Source: JAHDFB01 sp965658745 (GTDB lineage Bacteria; Bacteroidota; Bacteroidia; Chitinophagales; Saprospiraceae). From it: DNA of 41,102 nucleotides. The notes beneath the pieces were generated by a model. It saw only the letters and a program-made list of their open reading frames with translations, was not told the DNA's origin and did not search any database. The position numbers and the translations under genes were made by a program. The stretch's first letter is position 1, and every line of letters begins with the position of its first letter. The stretch is taken from assembly GCA_965658745.1 (NCBI GenBank), contig CBFHTK010000017.1, forward strand, positions 1 to 41,102. The letters are read 5' to 3'. Below, in pieces: positions 24,665 to 33,867 of the stretch.

Positions 24665-26116
24665 TTAATTAACGTCCCACCAAAGCTTAGTTGCCATATC
24701 ATTTGGATTTCCATTAGTAACAGCACTCAAATTCGTTCCATTTCTTTCTTGCTCAGAAACTGGGTAAGGAAGCCTTACTGGAATATTTGGAATATCTGCA
24801 GCTGCAGGTACAGCCAATGCAGGGAAGTCTAATCTTCTCCACTCAGCCCAAGCTTGCACTCCACTAGAGTAGAAAGCTATCCACTTCTGCATACCTAATG
24901 ATTGCTTCCAATTTGCAGCATCGTATGGATTAGCAGCTAAATAATCACTGATTGCACCAGCATCATCATTAAATCCCCAAAAGTTCATTGAAGCAGTTAC
25001 ACCATTTGCATAGTGTTCAGCAGCATCTCCTGAAGTGTAACCTCTTTCGATTGCCTCAGCCATCAAGAAAGATACTTCTGCATAATCCATAAATATATGA
25101 GGAGATCTAATATCTCTAACAGTCGCTGGTCTAGATGTAATATCTTTCAATGCGAATGCTTCAGGATCAGTTAGACCATAAGGCATTCCAACAATATCAC
25201 CGCTATTATTTACTGCAGCATAAACACTTAGTCTAGGGTCACCCATAGCTTCAAGCGTTTCTACAAGAGGTAATGCAACTGCGAAATCATCACGATTATT
25301 AATCACATTATCAATATACAATGGATTTGCTGTTGATGGATCATCACTAAAATCAAATATTGCACTATCATCGTTTGACTCAAATACTCCGTAAGCAATT
25401 GCTTTTCCTACATAGTTAGAAGCAGCAGCACCGTCTGCGTCAGCAACTCTCATTGCCATTCTTAAAAGCAAAGAAGCACCCAACTTCTTCCATGAAGTCA
25501 TATCACCATTGTAAACGATGTCACCAGCAACAAACGACCCACCAGAAACATCGATACTACCAACAGCTGCGTCCAATTTCGCTAATAAATCAGTCCAAAT
25601 AGCTTGCTGAGAATCATACTCTGGCTTTGGAAAATCAGTTGCTAGCGCTTGAGTGTAAGGAATATCTCCCCACAATTCAGCTATAGTCTGAAAAGAAACA
25701 GCCTGCATAATATCAATGATAGCAAACTGATTCACTCTATTAGCTCCTACTACTGTTTCATCACCTTCAATAATTGCTCTTGCAACTGCAAATTCATTAA
25801 GACTTGATGCATAGAAGCCCTGCCAAGTACCATCAAATGAGTTGCCGTCAACAACGTATCTAGATTCTTCAGCGTACTCATTTTGAGCCCAATGTTGAAC
25901 CATTAACATTCCCCACTCTCCATTTAATGCTCTACTTTGCATTCTTGCAAAGAAGTCATACTGAGCTTGAGTTACCAGATTTGAAGCTGGTACAGCCGTT
26001 GGGCTGTTTGGATCAACATTTAGATCCACAAGGTTATCGCTACATGAAGCTAAACCGAATACTATTACACCTAGAAATAAGGTTCTAATAGCTTTAAATT
26101 TATTTCTAAATTTCAT
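24665..26116 (-). CDS. SusD/RagB-like outer-membrane nutrient-binding lipoprotein
   Basis: SusD-type lipoproteins form the lid of SusC barrels and capture the nutrient at the cell surface. The 483-residue protein has a lipoprotein signal with GLASC (Cys25), followed by SDNLVDLNVDPNSPTAVPASNLV, typical of the SusD-like_2 subfamily (PF12771). WGMLMVQHWAQNEYAEESRY (about 68-87) and GDIPYTQAL (TPR-like helices) also fit that group, and the C-terminal LPYPVSEQERN (about 457-467) is the usual ending. It follows the susC gene after 14 bases, so the pair is one transcript. The ligand is not readable; no glycoside hydrolase, protease or sigma/anti-sigma pair is adjacent. Confidence 0.92.
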   Translation of the reverse strand: MKFRNKFKAIRTLFLGVIVFGLASCSDNLVDLNVDPNSPTAVPASNLVTQAQYDFFARMQSRALNGEWGMLMVQHWAQNEYAEESRYVVDGNSFDGTWQGFYASSLNEFAVARAIIEGDETVVGANRVNQFAIIDIMQAVSFQTIAELWGDIPYTQALATDFPKPEYDSQQAIWTDLLAKLDAAVGSIDVSGGSFVAGDIVYNGDMTSWKKLGASLLLRMAMRVADADGAAASNYVGKAIAYGVFESNDDSAIFDFSDDPSTANPLYIDNVINNRDDFAVALPLVETLEAMGDPRLSVYAAVNNSGDIVGMPYGLTDPEAFALKDITSRPATVRDIRSPHIFMDYAEVSFLMAEAIERGYTSGDAAEHYANGVTASMNFWGFNDDAGAISDYLAANPYDAANWKQSLGMQKWIAFYSSGVQAWAEWRRLDFPALAVPAAADIPNIPVRLPYPVSEQERNGTNLSAVTNGNPNDMATKLWWDVN

Positions 26117-26130
26117 ATTACTTTATTTTA

Positions 26131-29100
26131 TTATAATTTGATAGATAGATTTACACCGAAAGATCTCGTTGAAGGAACTTGAGCGTTCTCAAGACCTTGA
26201 TCATTACCTGCACCATTTACACCCTGAGGGTCTAGGTAAGGAAGATCAGCGGAAAGAATCGCAAGGTTTCTTCCAAAAATACCAACGCTAGCACCTCTCA
26301 AGAAAGAGATAGAGTTTGTAGGGATTCTGAAATCCATTCTTAATTCTCTAAGCTTTACGAAACTTGCAGAATAAACATTCGGAGCAGCAGCTCTCCAGAT
26401 ACTTTGATAGTATGTCTGAGGATCAGTAACTCTGATATCATTGGCACTTCCGTCTTCTTTGACACCGTCATAGATAAATCCGTTAGCTCTAATATCTTCT
26501 TCTCCCATATACGCAACAGTTTCTGGATGCATTCCACTATACTTAGACCATTGTAATGAAGTTGAATGAACAACACCACCTCTCTGGAAATCAACTAGAC
26601 CACCAATAGATAAAGGACCAAAATTGAACGTAGAACTAACACCACCTACCCAATCAGCAATAGCAGAACCAAGGAATACTCGGTCTGGAGTGAAAGTAGG
26701 GTAACCATTTTCGTCTACAACAATCGCACCTTCATTTGAGATAATTTCTCCGTCATCGTTCAATTCATAAGACTCTCTAATATAATCTTGACCATAAAGT
26801 GCCATGTATGGAACACCTTCAGCAATTCTTAAACTTGCAGCCCAAGTATTACCTCTTGCAATACTTTCAATTCCTTCTTCCAGACTAACAACTTCGTTGT
26901 ACTGACGGAAAGCATTGATTCCTAGATCCCAGCTAAATTTCTTAGTCTGTACTGGAGTACCAGTAATTTGGAATTCATAACCCCAGTTTCTCATTTCTCC
27001 TGCATTTGTAATTCTAGATGTATATCCAGTAGAAGCAGATGAAGGAACAGAGAAAATCTGATCTTTGGTAGATCTGTCAAAATATGCAAAGTCAAATCCT
27101 AATCTTCCTTGGAATAATCTTAAATCCATACCAACTTCGAACTCACTAGTTGCCTCAGGTCTTAGATTTGGATTATTTTGAGAATTTGGAACTCCATATC
27201 GTGGTAAACCATTAAGGTTTGGCACAATCGGATCATAAACATCAACTAATCTATATGGAGCAGCATCGTTACCTACTTGAGCGTAAGAAGCTCTTACTTT
27301 CAAGAATTCAATCGCAGAAATATTCTGAATTGCTGGTAATTCTGACACAACAAAACTTGCAGCAGCAGATGGGTAGAAGTAAGAATTCTCACCTTCAGGT
27401 AAAGTTGAAGACCAATCGTTTCTAGCAGTCAAATCTAAATATAGCATGTTCATGAAACCAAAGTTAACTTGTCCGAAAACAGAGTTAATACCTCTTTGAG
27501 ACTCATTAGTTGCAATTGTAGGCGCTGCAGCAGAATTAGATATGTTGTAAAATCCTTCTAAGCTTAATCCACCATTTGAGTTTAAGTCAGTTCTTCTAGA
27601 AAGCTGACGCATGATATTACCACCTGCCATTGCTGACATAGAGAAGTTATCAGAGAATGTTTTGGTATAGTTCAAACGTCCCTCTAAGTTAGTCTCTTGG
27701 AATCTAATTTCAGACTCATTGTAAAGTGCAGTCTCAACTGAAGCAATTGGAATACCATTTCTTGTAGAAAATTGGTAGTAATCTGTTCCCATTCTACCTG
27801 TAGCAGATAGACCTTCAGCTAAATCGATCGTTGCGTTTGCATTACCGAAGAATCTATTTCTATTATCTTCTTGTAAGTAATTATCTGCAACCCAATATGG
27901 ATTATCAAAGAAGTTTGGTGATGCATCATAGAACAATAGGTTACCATCAGCGTCTCTCTGAGGACCTACTGAGTTCCATGTATTCTGTGTACCATCAACC
28001 CAAGTGCTGTTCTGTAATCGCTCATCATCAAGTTGTGTTTGCCACCATTGGTTGAAAGCTTGCATTGGATTACCATTATTGTAACCAGTGATGTTTCTAT
28101 TATTAGCAGCATTATTAATATAGTTACCACTTACTCCAACCTTTAACCATTCAGCAAGTTTGTAGTTACTGTTCAAGTTAAATGAGTTTCTCTGTAGTCT
28201 AGAGTTTGGCAACACACCTTGCTGATCCAAGTTCGTATAACCAAAACGAACAGATCCATTTTCATTACCTCCAGTTAAGGTAACATTGTTATTCAACGTA
28301 GTACCTGTTCTAAAGAAATCCGTGTAAGGATTAGCGGGAGCTTCCCAAGGTCTAGTTTCTCCAAAATTAGCAGCATTTGGATCCCAAGAATCCCAGTGTC
28401 TTACATCTTGTCCTTCAAACTTTGGTCCCCAAGAACCATCTTTTGAATAAGAAGGGTACTTGAAAGTCTCACCATCCACAATCACTTCGTTAAATCCGTG
28501 CTCTGTATCAGGATTCGTTGCACCTCCACCATATTGATTTTGGTGAGGAATAAAAGCAAAAGCTTGGTCGAAAGTAGTTGTTGAGTTGAATTCAACTCCA
28601 ATACCTTTCGTTTTAGAACCATCTTTAGTAGTAATCAAGATTACACCATTCGCTCCACGCTGACCGTAAAGAGCTGCTGCGGCTGCACCTTTAAGAATTG
28701 AAACATTCTCTACAATTGAAGGATCAATATCCTGAGCCATGTTACCGTAATCATATGCTGACGCACCACCAAAACCTAATTGCTGACTATTAGAAGCAAA
28801 GTTTGAGTTATCAATAGGCACACCATCAATCACGAAAAGAGGTTGATTCTCTCCAAGGAAAGAACTAGAACCTCTAATAGTTACTCTTGATGAACCACCT
28901 AGAGCAGATTGAGTACCTTGTATTTGCATACCAGCAACTCGACCTTGCATAGAGTTTACAATATTTGTCTCTTTTGCACTTTCAATCAATCCTCCATCTA
29001 CGGATTGAGTTGAGTATCCCAAAGTTTTTTCTTCCCTTGAGATACCGAGTCCAGTTACTACCACTTCGTTTAGTAACTCACCTTCATTCATAATAAAATT

Positions 29101-29367
29101 AAGCACGTTGCTTCCATCAAGAGAAGCTTCTTGTGTAGCAAATCCAGTATAACTAACCACCAACGTTTGTGCGTCGTCAGGTACATTTAAACTGAAATTA
29201 CCATCAAAATCAGTAATGGTACCAACTGTCGTTCCTTTCACAACAACATTAGCACCAATGACAGGTACACCGGAATCATCGACGATGTTACCCGTTACGA
29301 CTCTCTGCGCATTGGTCATACCAACACCTAGAAAGAAGATTAGCAATAGAAAATAGAGTTTCTTCAT
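26131..29367 (-). CDS. SusC/RagA-family TonB-linked outer-membrane receptor
   Basis: SusC barrels import oligomeric nutrients with energy from TonB. I start the protein at the ATG giving MKKLYFLLLIFFLGVGMTNAQ, a proper signal peptide; an upstream ATG in frame would add 31 residues of hydrophilic and mixed sequence before it. The mature protein (1078 residues total) has an N-terminal carboxypeptidase-like domain (VVTGNIVDDSGVPVIGANVVVKG and FDGNFSLNVPDD), the SusC plug segment LNEVVVTGLGISREEKTLGYS with SALGGSSRVTIRGSSSF, and a 22-strand barrel ending in TRSFGVNLSIKL. The first gene of a two-gene operon with susD. The gap of about 210 bases to pdxJ contains its leader, but no clear promoter was found. 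Confidence 0.94.
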   Translation of the reverse strand: MKKLYFLLLIFFLGVGMTNAQRVVTGNIVDDSGVPVIGANVVVKGTTVGTITDFDGNFSLNVPDDAQTLVVSYTGFATQEASLDGSNVLNFIMNEGELLNEVVVTGLGISREEKTLGYSTQSVDGGLIESAKETNIVNSMQGRVAGMQIQGTQSALGGSSRVTIRGSSSFLGENQPLFVIDGVPIDNSNFASNSQQLGFGGASAYDYGNMAQDIDPSIVENVSILKGAAAAALYGQRGANGVILITTKDGSKTKGIGVEFNSTTTFDQAFAFIPHQNQYGGGATNPDTEHGFNEVIVDGETFKYPSYSKDGSWGPKFEGQDVRHWDSWDPNAANFGETRPWEAPANPYTDFFRTGTTLNNNVTLTGGNENGSVRFGYTNLDQQGVLPNSRLQRNSFNLNSNYKLAEWLKVGVSGNYINNAANNRNITGYNNGNPMQAFNQWWQTQLDDERLQNSTWVDGTQNTWNSVGPQRDADGNLLFYDASPNFFDNPYWVADNYLQEDNRNRFFGNANATIDLAEGLSATGRMGTDYYQFSTRNGIPIASVETALYNESEIRFQETNLEGRLNYTKTFSDNFSMSAMAGGNIMRQLSRRTDLNSNGGLSLEGFYNISNSAAAPTIATNESQRGINSVFGQVNFGFMNMLYLDLTARNDWSSTLPEGENSYFYPSAAASFVVSELPAIQNISAIEFLKVRASYAQVGNDAAPYRLVDVYDPIVPNLNGLPRYGVPNSQNNPNLRPEATSEFEVGMDLRLFQGRLGFDFAYFDRSTKDQIFSVPSSASTGYTSRITNAGEMRNWGYEFQITGTPVQTKKFSWDLGINAFRQYNEVVSLEEGIESIARGNTWAASLRIAEGVPYMALYGQDYIRESYELNDDGEIISNEGAIVVDENGYPTFTPDRVFLGSAIADWVGGVSSTFNFGPLSIGGLVDFQRGGVVHSTSLQWSKYSGMHPETVAYMGEEDIRANGFIYDGVKEDGSANDIRVTDPQTYYQSIWRAAAPNVYSASFVKLRELRMDFRIPTNSISFLRGASVGIFGRNLAILSADLPYLDPQGVNGAGNDQGLENAQVPSTRSFGVNLSIKL

Positions 29368-29575
29368 ATTAAATAAGAATTTTAAGTTTCGTGTAAGTAA
29401 ATAAGTAATTCTAAATCGCAATTTAAAATAAATGTTAATATTAAGTGAAATAATTATCATTTTTTTTGCAATCTACTTTATATAAACTGTCGAAAGTCCC
29501 TAAACGCTCCCTCATATCAAAAGAAAATGTTAAAAAAATTGCAAAAGCATTGCATTTATCTTAACAATCAGGTCT

Positions 29576-30307
29576 TTAAGCAATCATTAATTGCCGTTTA
29601 TACATCTGAATGGCATTCTGTAAGCCATAATATAAAGCGTCTACGGTCAATGCATGTCCTATGGAAACTTCGAGTAAATTAGGTATAGCTTCCGCATACA
29701 TTCTTAGATTTTCTAAGTTCAAATCATGGCCAGCATTAACACCCATATTTGCAGACTGTGCCAATTTTGCCACTAATGCGTGTTTTGATATTTCCGACTG
29801 AAATTTCTCTGTATCAACTGATTGATAATATGCAAAAGGTCCCGTGTACAATTCAATCCTGTCAGTTCCGATATCTACAGCAGCCTCGAGCATTTTTGGA
29901 TCTGGGTCCAAAAATAGTGATGTCCTGATTCCTGCGTCTTGCAATGTTGAGACAACATCCTTTAAAAACGTACGATGTCTTATCGTATTCCAGCCATGAT
30001 CCGACGTTAACTGAGACGGGTCATCAGGGACTAAAGTACATTGGTCAGGTTTGTTTTTAAGTACCAACTTCAAAAACTTATCATTTGGAAATCCTTCGAT
30101 ATTAAATTCGTTCTTTGTCTGACCTTTAAGTATCGGAATATCGTCATACCTAATATGTCTTTGATCTGGTCTAGGGTGCACTGTAATACCCTCAGCTCCA
30201 AATTCCTCACAGTCTCTTGCATATTTATACAAGTCCGGATAGTTTCCTTCTCTAGAATTTCTGAGTAATGCGATTTTATTGATATTCACACTAAGTTTAG
30301 CCTGCAT
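29576..30307 (-). CDS. pdxJ: Pyridoxine 5'-phosphate synthase
   Basis: PdxJ condenses 1-deoxy-D-xylulose 5-phosphate with 3-amino-2-oxopropyl phosphate to make pyridoxine 5'-phosphate, in the DXP-dependent vitamin B6 route. The 243-residue length fits. LSVNINKIALLRNSREGNYPD (split at K11) is the N-terminal signature, and ITVHPRPDQRHIRYDDI (41-57) carries H44, R46 and H51 of the phosphate and substrate site. The glycine-rich MGVNAGHDLNLENL follows as in the family, and EVSIGHALTVDALYYGL near the end holds a conserved His. It is transcribed away from the membrane-biogenesis operon, sharing an 80-100-base spacer. No other B6 gene is nearby. Confidence 0.96.
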   Translation of the reverse strand: MQAKLSVNINKIALLRNSREGNYPDLYKYARDCEEFGAEGITVHPRPDQRHIRYDDIPILKGQTKNEFNIEGFPNDKFLKLVLKNKPDQCTLVPDDPSQLTSDHGWNTIRHRTFLKDVVSTLQDAGIRTSLFLDPDPKMLEAAVDIGTDRIELYTGPFAYYQSVDTEKFQSEISKHALVAKLAQSANMGVNAGHDLNLENLRMYAEAIPNLLEVSIGHALTVDALYYGLQNAIQMYKRQLMIA

Positions 30308-30382
30308 TTGGGTATGTTTTCAAATGAATAAAGTATATAAAGATAATCTAGTGAAATAACCTAAAGGTAGCATTCATTCCAC

Positions 30383-30390
30383 TATTTTTG
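30383..30390 (+). promoter_or_regulatory. -7 element of the CPBP-cdsA-psd-surE-lpxB operon
   Basis: TATTTTTG is an exact match to the Bacteroidota -7 consensus TAnnTTTG; no good -33 TTTG is seen upstream at the right distance. It overlaps the TTG codon at 30388, which argues that translation does not start there but at the GTG (30409) or later. Confidence 0.4.
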
Positions 30391-30408
30391 TGGAAACAAA
30401 TATCATAC

Positions 30409-31296
30409 GTGGATAAGAGTAAAGCAAGTACTAGATTATTTGTCTTTGGCATATTGGTGATTGGAGGTTTGACCTTGGGGTCATTGGCAAGTGTCATTCC
30501 GGCGTTTATGCAAGGTCTTTCCATGGAAAGTATTCAAGAAGATCCTGGCTCTCTGCTACAGAAGTTAAACGCTGGAAATCTGAGACTGAGTCTTTTCATA
30601 AATCACCTATTTCTTTTCCTCTTACCATCTGTTATCTATGGTCTCTATATTTTCAAGAAAGACTTTTTTCAAGGACTAGACCTACATAAGAAACCTGCGA
30701 TATTATCAATTTCATTTGGTTTGCTTCTTATTCTATTTGCTTACCCACTGGTAACGCTCGCACATTATATTAATTCGATACTTCCTTTAGCGGATTGGAT
30801 GATACAAGCGGAACAAGATGTAAGTGCAACATTAAAAAAGATATTGGAAGGTAATAATAGTTTCATGATACTAGTCAATGTTCTTCTTATTGCTCTAATG
30901 CCGGCAATAGGTGAAGAACTTGTGTTTAGAGCAATTCTACAAAAAAATATTGCTAAAATATTTAAAAATGGTCATGTAGGTGTATGGATCGCTGCGATCC
31001 TATTTAGTTTAATCCACTTTCAATTTGAAGGCTTTTTAGCGCGGATGATGCTAGGGGCGATCATGGGTTACGGATATTACTTTACAAGAAATCTTTGGGT
31101 ACCAATTACGATGCACTTTGTGAATAACTTCATACCAGTGGTTGCCTTTATGGTTGCAGGAGAGGATTTGACAGACACAAGCCAATTGGAAAATGGAGTA
31201 GAATGGTGGACTATATTAGTTTCTATTTTGGGCGTCCCAGCCCTCATTTACATTTACAAAAAATATAATGGAGGGAAAGAAACAATCAGGACTTAG
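30409..31296 (+). CDS. CPBP-family intramembrane metalloprotease homologue
   Basis: CPBP (Abi/Rce1-like) proteins are multi-pass membrane proteases. The protein has about 295 residues if the GTG start is used; an in-frame TTG lies 7 codons upstream. I count six to eight hydrophobic segments. The family motifs are intact: EELVFRA (EExxxR), FSLIHFQFEG (FxxxH) and MHFVNNFIPV (HxxxN), with the transmembrane helices of the Rce1 core between them. Function is not readable; typical roles are protein processing or bacteriocin immunity, but here it heads a lipid-synthesis operon. Its stop lies 29 bases into cdsA, so the two genes overlap and are translationally linked. Confidence 0.88.
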   Translation: MDKSKASTRLFVFGILVIGGLTLGSLASVIPAFMQGLSMESIQEDPGSLLQKLNAGNLRLSLFINHLFLFLLPSVIYGLYIFKKDFFQGLDLHKKPAILSISFGLLLILFAYPLVTLAHYINSILPLADWMIQAEQDVSATLKKILEGNNSFMILVNVLLIALMPAIGEELVFRAILQKNIAKIFKNGHVGVWIAAILFSLIHFQFEGFLARMMLGAIMGYGYYFTRNLWVPITMHFVNNFIPVVAFMVAGEDLTDTSQLENGVEWWTILVSILGVPALIYIYKKYNGGKETIRT

Positions 31297-32101
31297 GACT
31301 AGAGTAATAACAGGAGTAATATTTGCTACAGTTGTTTTGGGTCTTCTGACTTACGATCGTATTACAGCTTCAATACTACTAGTATTAATAACAGCCTTCT
31401 GCACGTTTGAGTATACCAATATTGCGCGTAAAGGAATAAAAGATCCGACATTCAACCTGACCATGCTCTGTGGTTTAGGTCCTATTCTATTTAGTTTCGT
31501 AAAACCAGAACTAGCTGAGGGCTACGAGTTTTTCATTCTCATGATAAGCTTTTGTATTATGTTGAGCTTTACTATTTTTTCCTTGATCCTAAATGTGCGA
31601 ACAAATCACAATCTGCTCTCGCCGATGATTGTATTGTTCTATTTGGGCTTACCGATGGCAGCAATAGATCGGTTGTTAGTTCAAGGTGACCAATATCAGC
31701 AAACTATCCTTCTTGGTATTTTATTTTCGCTTTGGGTCAGTGACTCAGGTGCTTATTTTGTTGGACGATGGCTAGGAAAAACGCCACTTCACCGAAGGGT
31801 CTCTCCCAAGAAGACAATTGAAGGTTGGCTTGGAGGTGGACTTTTTGCAGCTCTATTTGCCTATCTGCTATCACTATACTTTACTGACTTAACATTGTTG
31901 CAATGGATGATTATCATGTTGGTAGGTTGGCTTGCTGGTTCATGGGGTGACTTGTACGAATCTAGTATAAAGAGACAATTTGATGTTAAGGATTCGGGAA
32001 AATTACTTCCAGGACATGGCGGTTTTCTTGATAGGTTTGATTCGTTTATTTTTGCTGCACCAGCTGTATTGTTGGTGTTGTACACTTTTTTTAATTTGTA
32101 A
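31268..32101 (+). CDS. cdsA: Phosphatidate cytidylyltransferase (CDP-diglyceride synthase)
   Basis: CdsA makes CDP-diacylglycerol from phosphatidate and CTP in the inner membrane, the branch point for all phospholipids. The 277-residue protein has about eight hydrophobic helices and the C-terminal signature from about residue 232: SSIKRQFDVKDSGK, then LLPGHGGFLDRFDS, with the metal-binding Asp residues of the family. SDSGAYFVGRWLGKTP and SPKKTIEGWLGG precede it as in CdsA. The ATG overlaps the CPBP gene by 29 bases; no later suitable start exists. psd follows after 15 bases, so consecutive steps of phosphatidylethanolamine synthesis are adjacent; pssA is not here. Confidence 0.95.
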   Translation: MEGKKQSGLRTRVITGVIFATVVLGLLTYDRITASILLVLITAFCTFEYTNIARKGIKDPTFNLTMLCGLGPILFSFVKPELAEGYEFFILMISFCIMLSFTIFSLILNVRTNHNLLSPMIVLFYLGLPMAAIDRLLVQGDQYQQTILLGILFSLWVSDSGAYFVGRWLGKTPLHRRVSPKKTIEGWLGGGLFAALFAYLLSLYFTDLTLLQWMIIMLVGWLAGSWGDLYESSIKRQFDVKDSGKLLPGHGGFLDRFDSFIFAAPAVLLVLYTFFNL

Positions 32102-32116
32102 TCCTAAAATCGACAG

Positions 32117-32773
32117 ATGTATATACATAAAGAAGGGCATACAATAATTATCGTTGCTCTTATTATCTTAGGTGCTTTATGCTATCTTGCAGGCACTTTT
32201 GCCCCGCAGCTAATTGCTATTTTGATGTATATTTTTGCTGCGGTAATGGCATATCTGATTATCCAATTCTTCAGAAATCCCAAAAGGCCTGTCAAAGGAG
32301 TTTCCCCTTCAACTGTCATCTGTCCAGCTGATGGAAAAGTTGTAGTGATCGAAGAAGTTGAAGAACCTGAATATTTTAAAGACAAAAGAATCCAAATATC
32401 CGTGTTTATGTCACCTTTGAACGTGCACAGCAACAAAGCGGCTATACCAGGTAAAGTGAGTTATACAAAATATCACGAGGGTAAATATCTTGTTGCATGG
32501 CATCCGAAATCTAGTACGGAAAATGAACGGAGCACCATCGTAATAAAACAGGAAAAACACGAAGTTCTACTTCGTCAAATTGCTGGAGCAGTTGCACGTA
32601 GAATTAAAAACTATGTAAAAGTTGGACAAGATCTAAATCACGGAGATGAATTTGGTTTCATAAAATTTGGTTCACGTGTAGATATTTTTCTACCGCTAGG
32701 AAGTGATATTCTTGTCAAACATGACCAAATTGTGAGAGCAAATATTACCCAAATAGCAAACCTTCCTTCATGA
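32117..32773 (+). CDS. psd: Phosphatidylserine decarboxylase proenzyme
   Basis: Psd converts phosphatidylserine to phosphatidylethanolamine and cleaves itself to generate a pyruvoyl group. The 218-residue protein is the short PSD type. Two N-terminal membrane helices (IIIVALIILGALCYLAG and QLIAILMYIFAAVMAYLII) precede the catalytic domain with ADG (D72), SPLNVHSNK (H104) and FGSRVD, in which cleavage between G185 and S186 would make the pyruvoyl residue at S186. The site GSR, not LGST, is normal for the short class. The stop overlaps the surE start by 4 bases. Confidence 0.94.
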   Translation: MYIHKEGHTIIIVALIILGALCYLAGTFAPQLIAILMYIFAAVMAYLIIQFFRNPKRPVKGVSPSTVICPADGKVVVIEEVEEPEYFKDKRIQISVFMSPLNVHSNKAAIPGKVSYTKYHEGKYLVAWHPKSSTENERSTIVIKQEKHEVLLRQIAGAVARRIKNYVKVGQDLNHGDEFGFIKFGSRVDIFLPLGSDILVKHDQIVRANITQIANLPS

Positions 32774-33543
32774 GCGACAAACCATTAATACTAGTTACAA
32801 ACGACGATGGAATTACGGCACCAGGTATTGCAAACCTAATTCGTTTGATGAAGATGGTAGGAAACGTGGTCGTTGTAGCCCCGAATAGCCCACAATCTGG
32901 CAAAGGACATGCTATTACCCTAGAAGACCCACTTCGTGTACATTCCGTTGACATATTCCATGATGTAGAAGCATATGAGTGTTCAGGTACTCCCGTTGAT
33001 TGCGTCAAACTAGCAAAGAATGTCATATTCAAGAATAGAACCATTGATCTCTGTGTATCTGGTATCAATCACGGTAGTAATGCAGGCGTAAATATTTTAT
33101 ATTCAGGAACTATGTCGGCAGCGATGGAAGCTAGTCTTGAAGGAATCGATTCCATCGGATTTTCATTACTTGACTATTCTTTTGATGCAGTATTTGAGCA
33201 TGCTGACAGCTTTATTCTTGCAATTGTCAAAGCTGTCCTTGATAAAAAGCTCGCAGGAAGTCAGCTATTAAATGTGAACATACCGAAAGATTCAAAACGT
33301 GGAATTCTAGGTGTGAAGATTTGCAAACAAGGGGACGGTATGTGGGAAGAAGAATTCATTAAGTCAGAGGATCCTAGAGGAAATAATTACTATTGGATGT
33401 CTGGAAAGTTTGTTACAAAAAAGCATGCTGCAGATACTGACTTATGGGCGCTAGAAAATGGATATATAAGTATTGTACCGTCTACAAGTGACTTAACTGA
33501 TTACTCCCAAATCCAAAAACTTAAATACTTAGCAAAATCATGA
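32770..33543 (+). CDS. surE: 5'/3'-nucleotidase SurE
   Basis: SurE dephosphorylates nucleoside monophosphates and short polyphosphates and supports stationary-phase survival. The 257-residue length fits. The metal site is in NDDGITAPGI (N11, D12, D13), followed by APNSPQSGKGHAITL with the conserved Ser, and VSGINHGSNAG holds the conserved Asn. YSGTMSAAMEA follows as in homologues. The gene overlaps psd by 4 bases and the following membrane protein gene by 4 bases. In this operon it may recycle CMP formed by lipid synthesis (inference). Confidence 0.95.
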   Translation: MSDKPLILVTNDDGITAPGIANLIRLMKMVGNVVVVAPNSPQSGKGHAITLEDPLRVHSVDIFHDVEAYECSGTPVDCVKLAKNVIFKNRTIDLCVSGINHGSNAGVNILYSGTMSAAMEASLEGIDSIGFSLLDYSFDAVFEHADSFILAIVKAVLDKKLAGSQLLNVNIPKDSKRGILGVKICKQGDGMWEEEFIKSEDPRGNNYYWMSGKFVTKKHAADTDLWALENGYISIVPSTSDLTDYSQIQKLKYLAKS

Positions 33544-33866
33544 TGCAGTTCGTAGAGAAATACAATTCAGTTGTTTTGGGATTAGCACTAGGAATAGTAA
33601 CGGTAACAATAGGATACGGTGTTGTAAGTATCATTTTTGAAGGACTAGTGTCAGCGGGAATCATGGACGAAGCCTATGGTGTTGGGTTTGATAAACGCAA
33701 TCGGACAATATGGTTGATGTCCATATGTTGCAATGCAATTGGCATACAATTATTCAATAAGAGGAAACTGTTTCCGACTCAAAGAGGAATTGCAATATTT
33801 ACAGTTCTGGCAGCGGCAGTATGGGTGTATTATTATAAAGACTCATTATTCTTCATAGAAGGTTAA
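33540..33866 (+). CDS. Small three-helix membrane protein of unknown function, between surE and lpxB
   Basis: The function of this 108-residue protein is not recognised. Three hydrophobic segments are visible: about 9-32 (NSVVLGLALGIVTVTIGYGVV), 57-70 (TIWLMSICCNAIGIQLF), and 83-98 (RGIAIFTVLAAAVWVYYY). Between the first two is a polar loop with DEAYGVGFDKRNRT, with charged residues next to the helices. It is tightly packed: a 4-base ATGA overlap with surE at its start (a second ATG follows one codon later) and one base before the lpxB ATG. This makes co-translation with lipid genes very likely. It could be a lipid transport or assembly helper, but no motif supports a particular role. Confidence 0.8.
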   Translation: MMQFVEKYNSVVLGLALGIVTVTIGYGVVSIIFEGLVSAGIMDEAYGVGFDKRNRTIWLMSICCNAIGIQLFNKRKLFPTQRGIAIFTVLAAAVWVYYYKDSLFFIEG

Positions 33867-33867
33867 A

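Noticed and set aside
29368..29460. Upstream ATG for the SusC gene (31 extra residues)
   Set aside because: It precedes a complete signal peptide that starts at the internal ATG, so the extension would block export.
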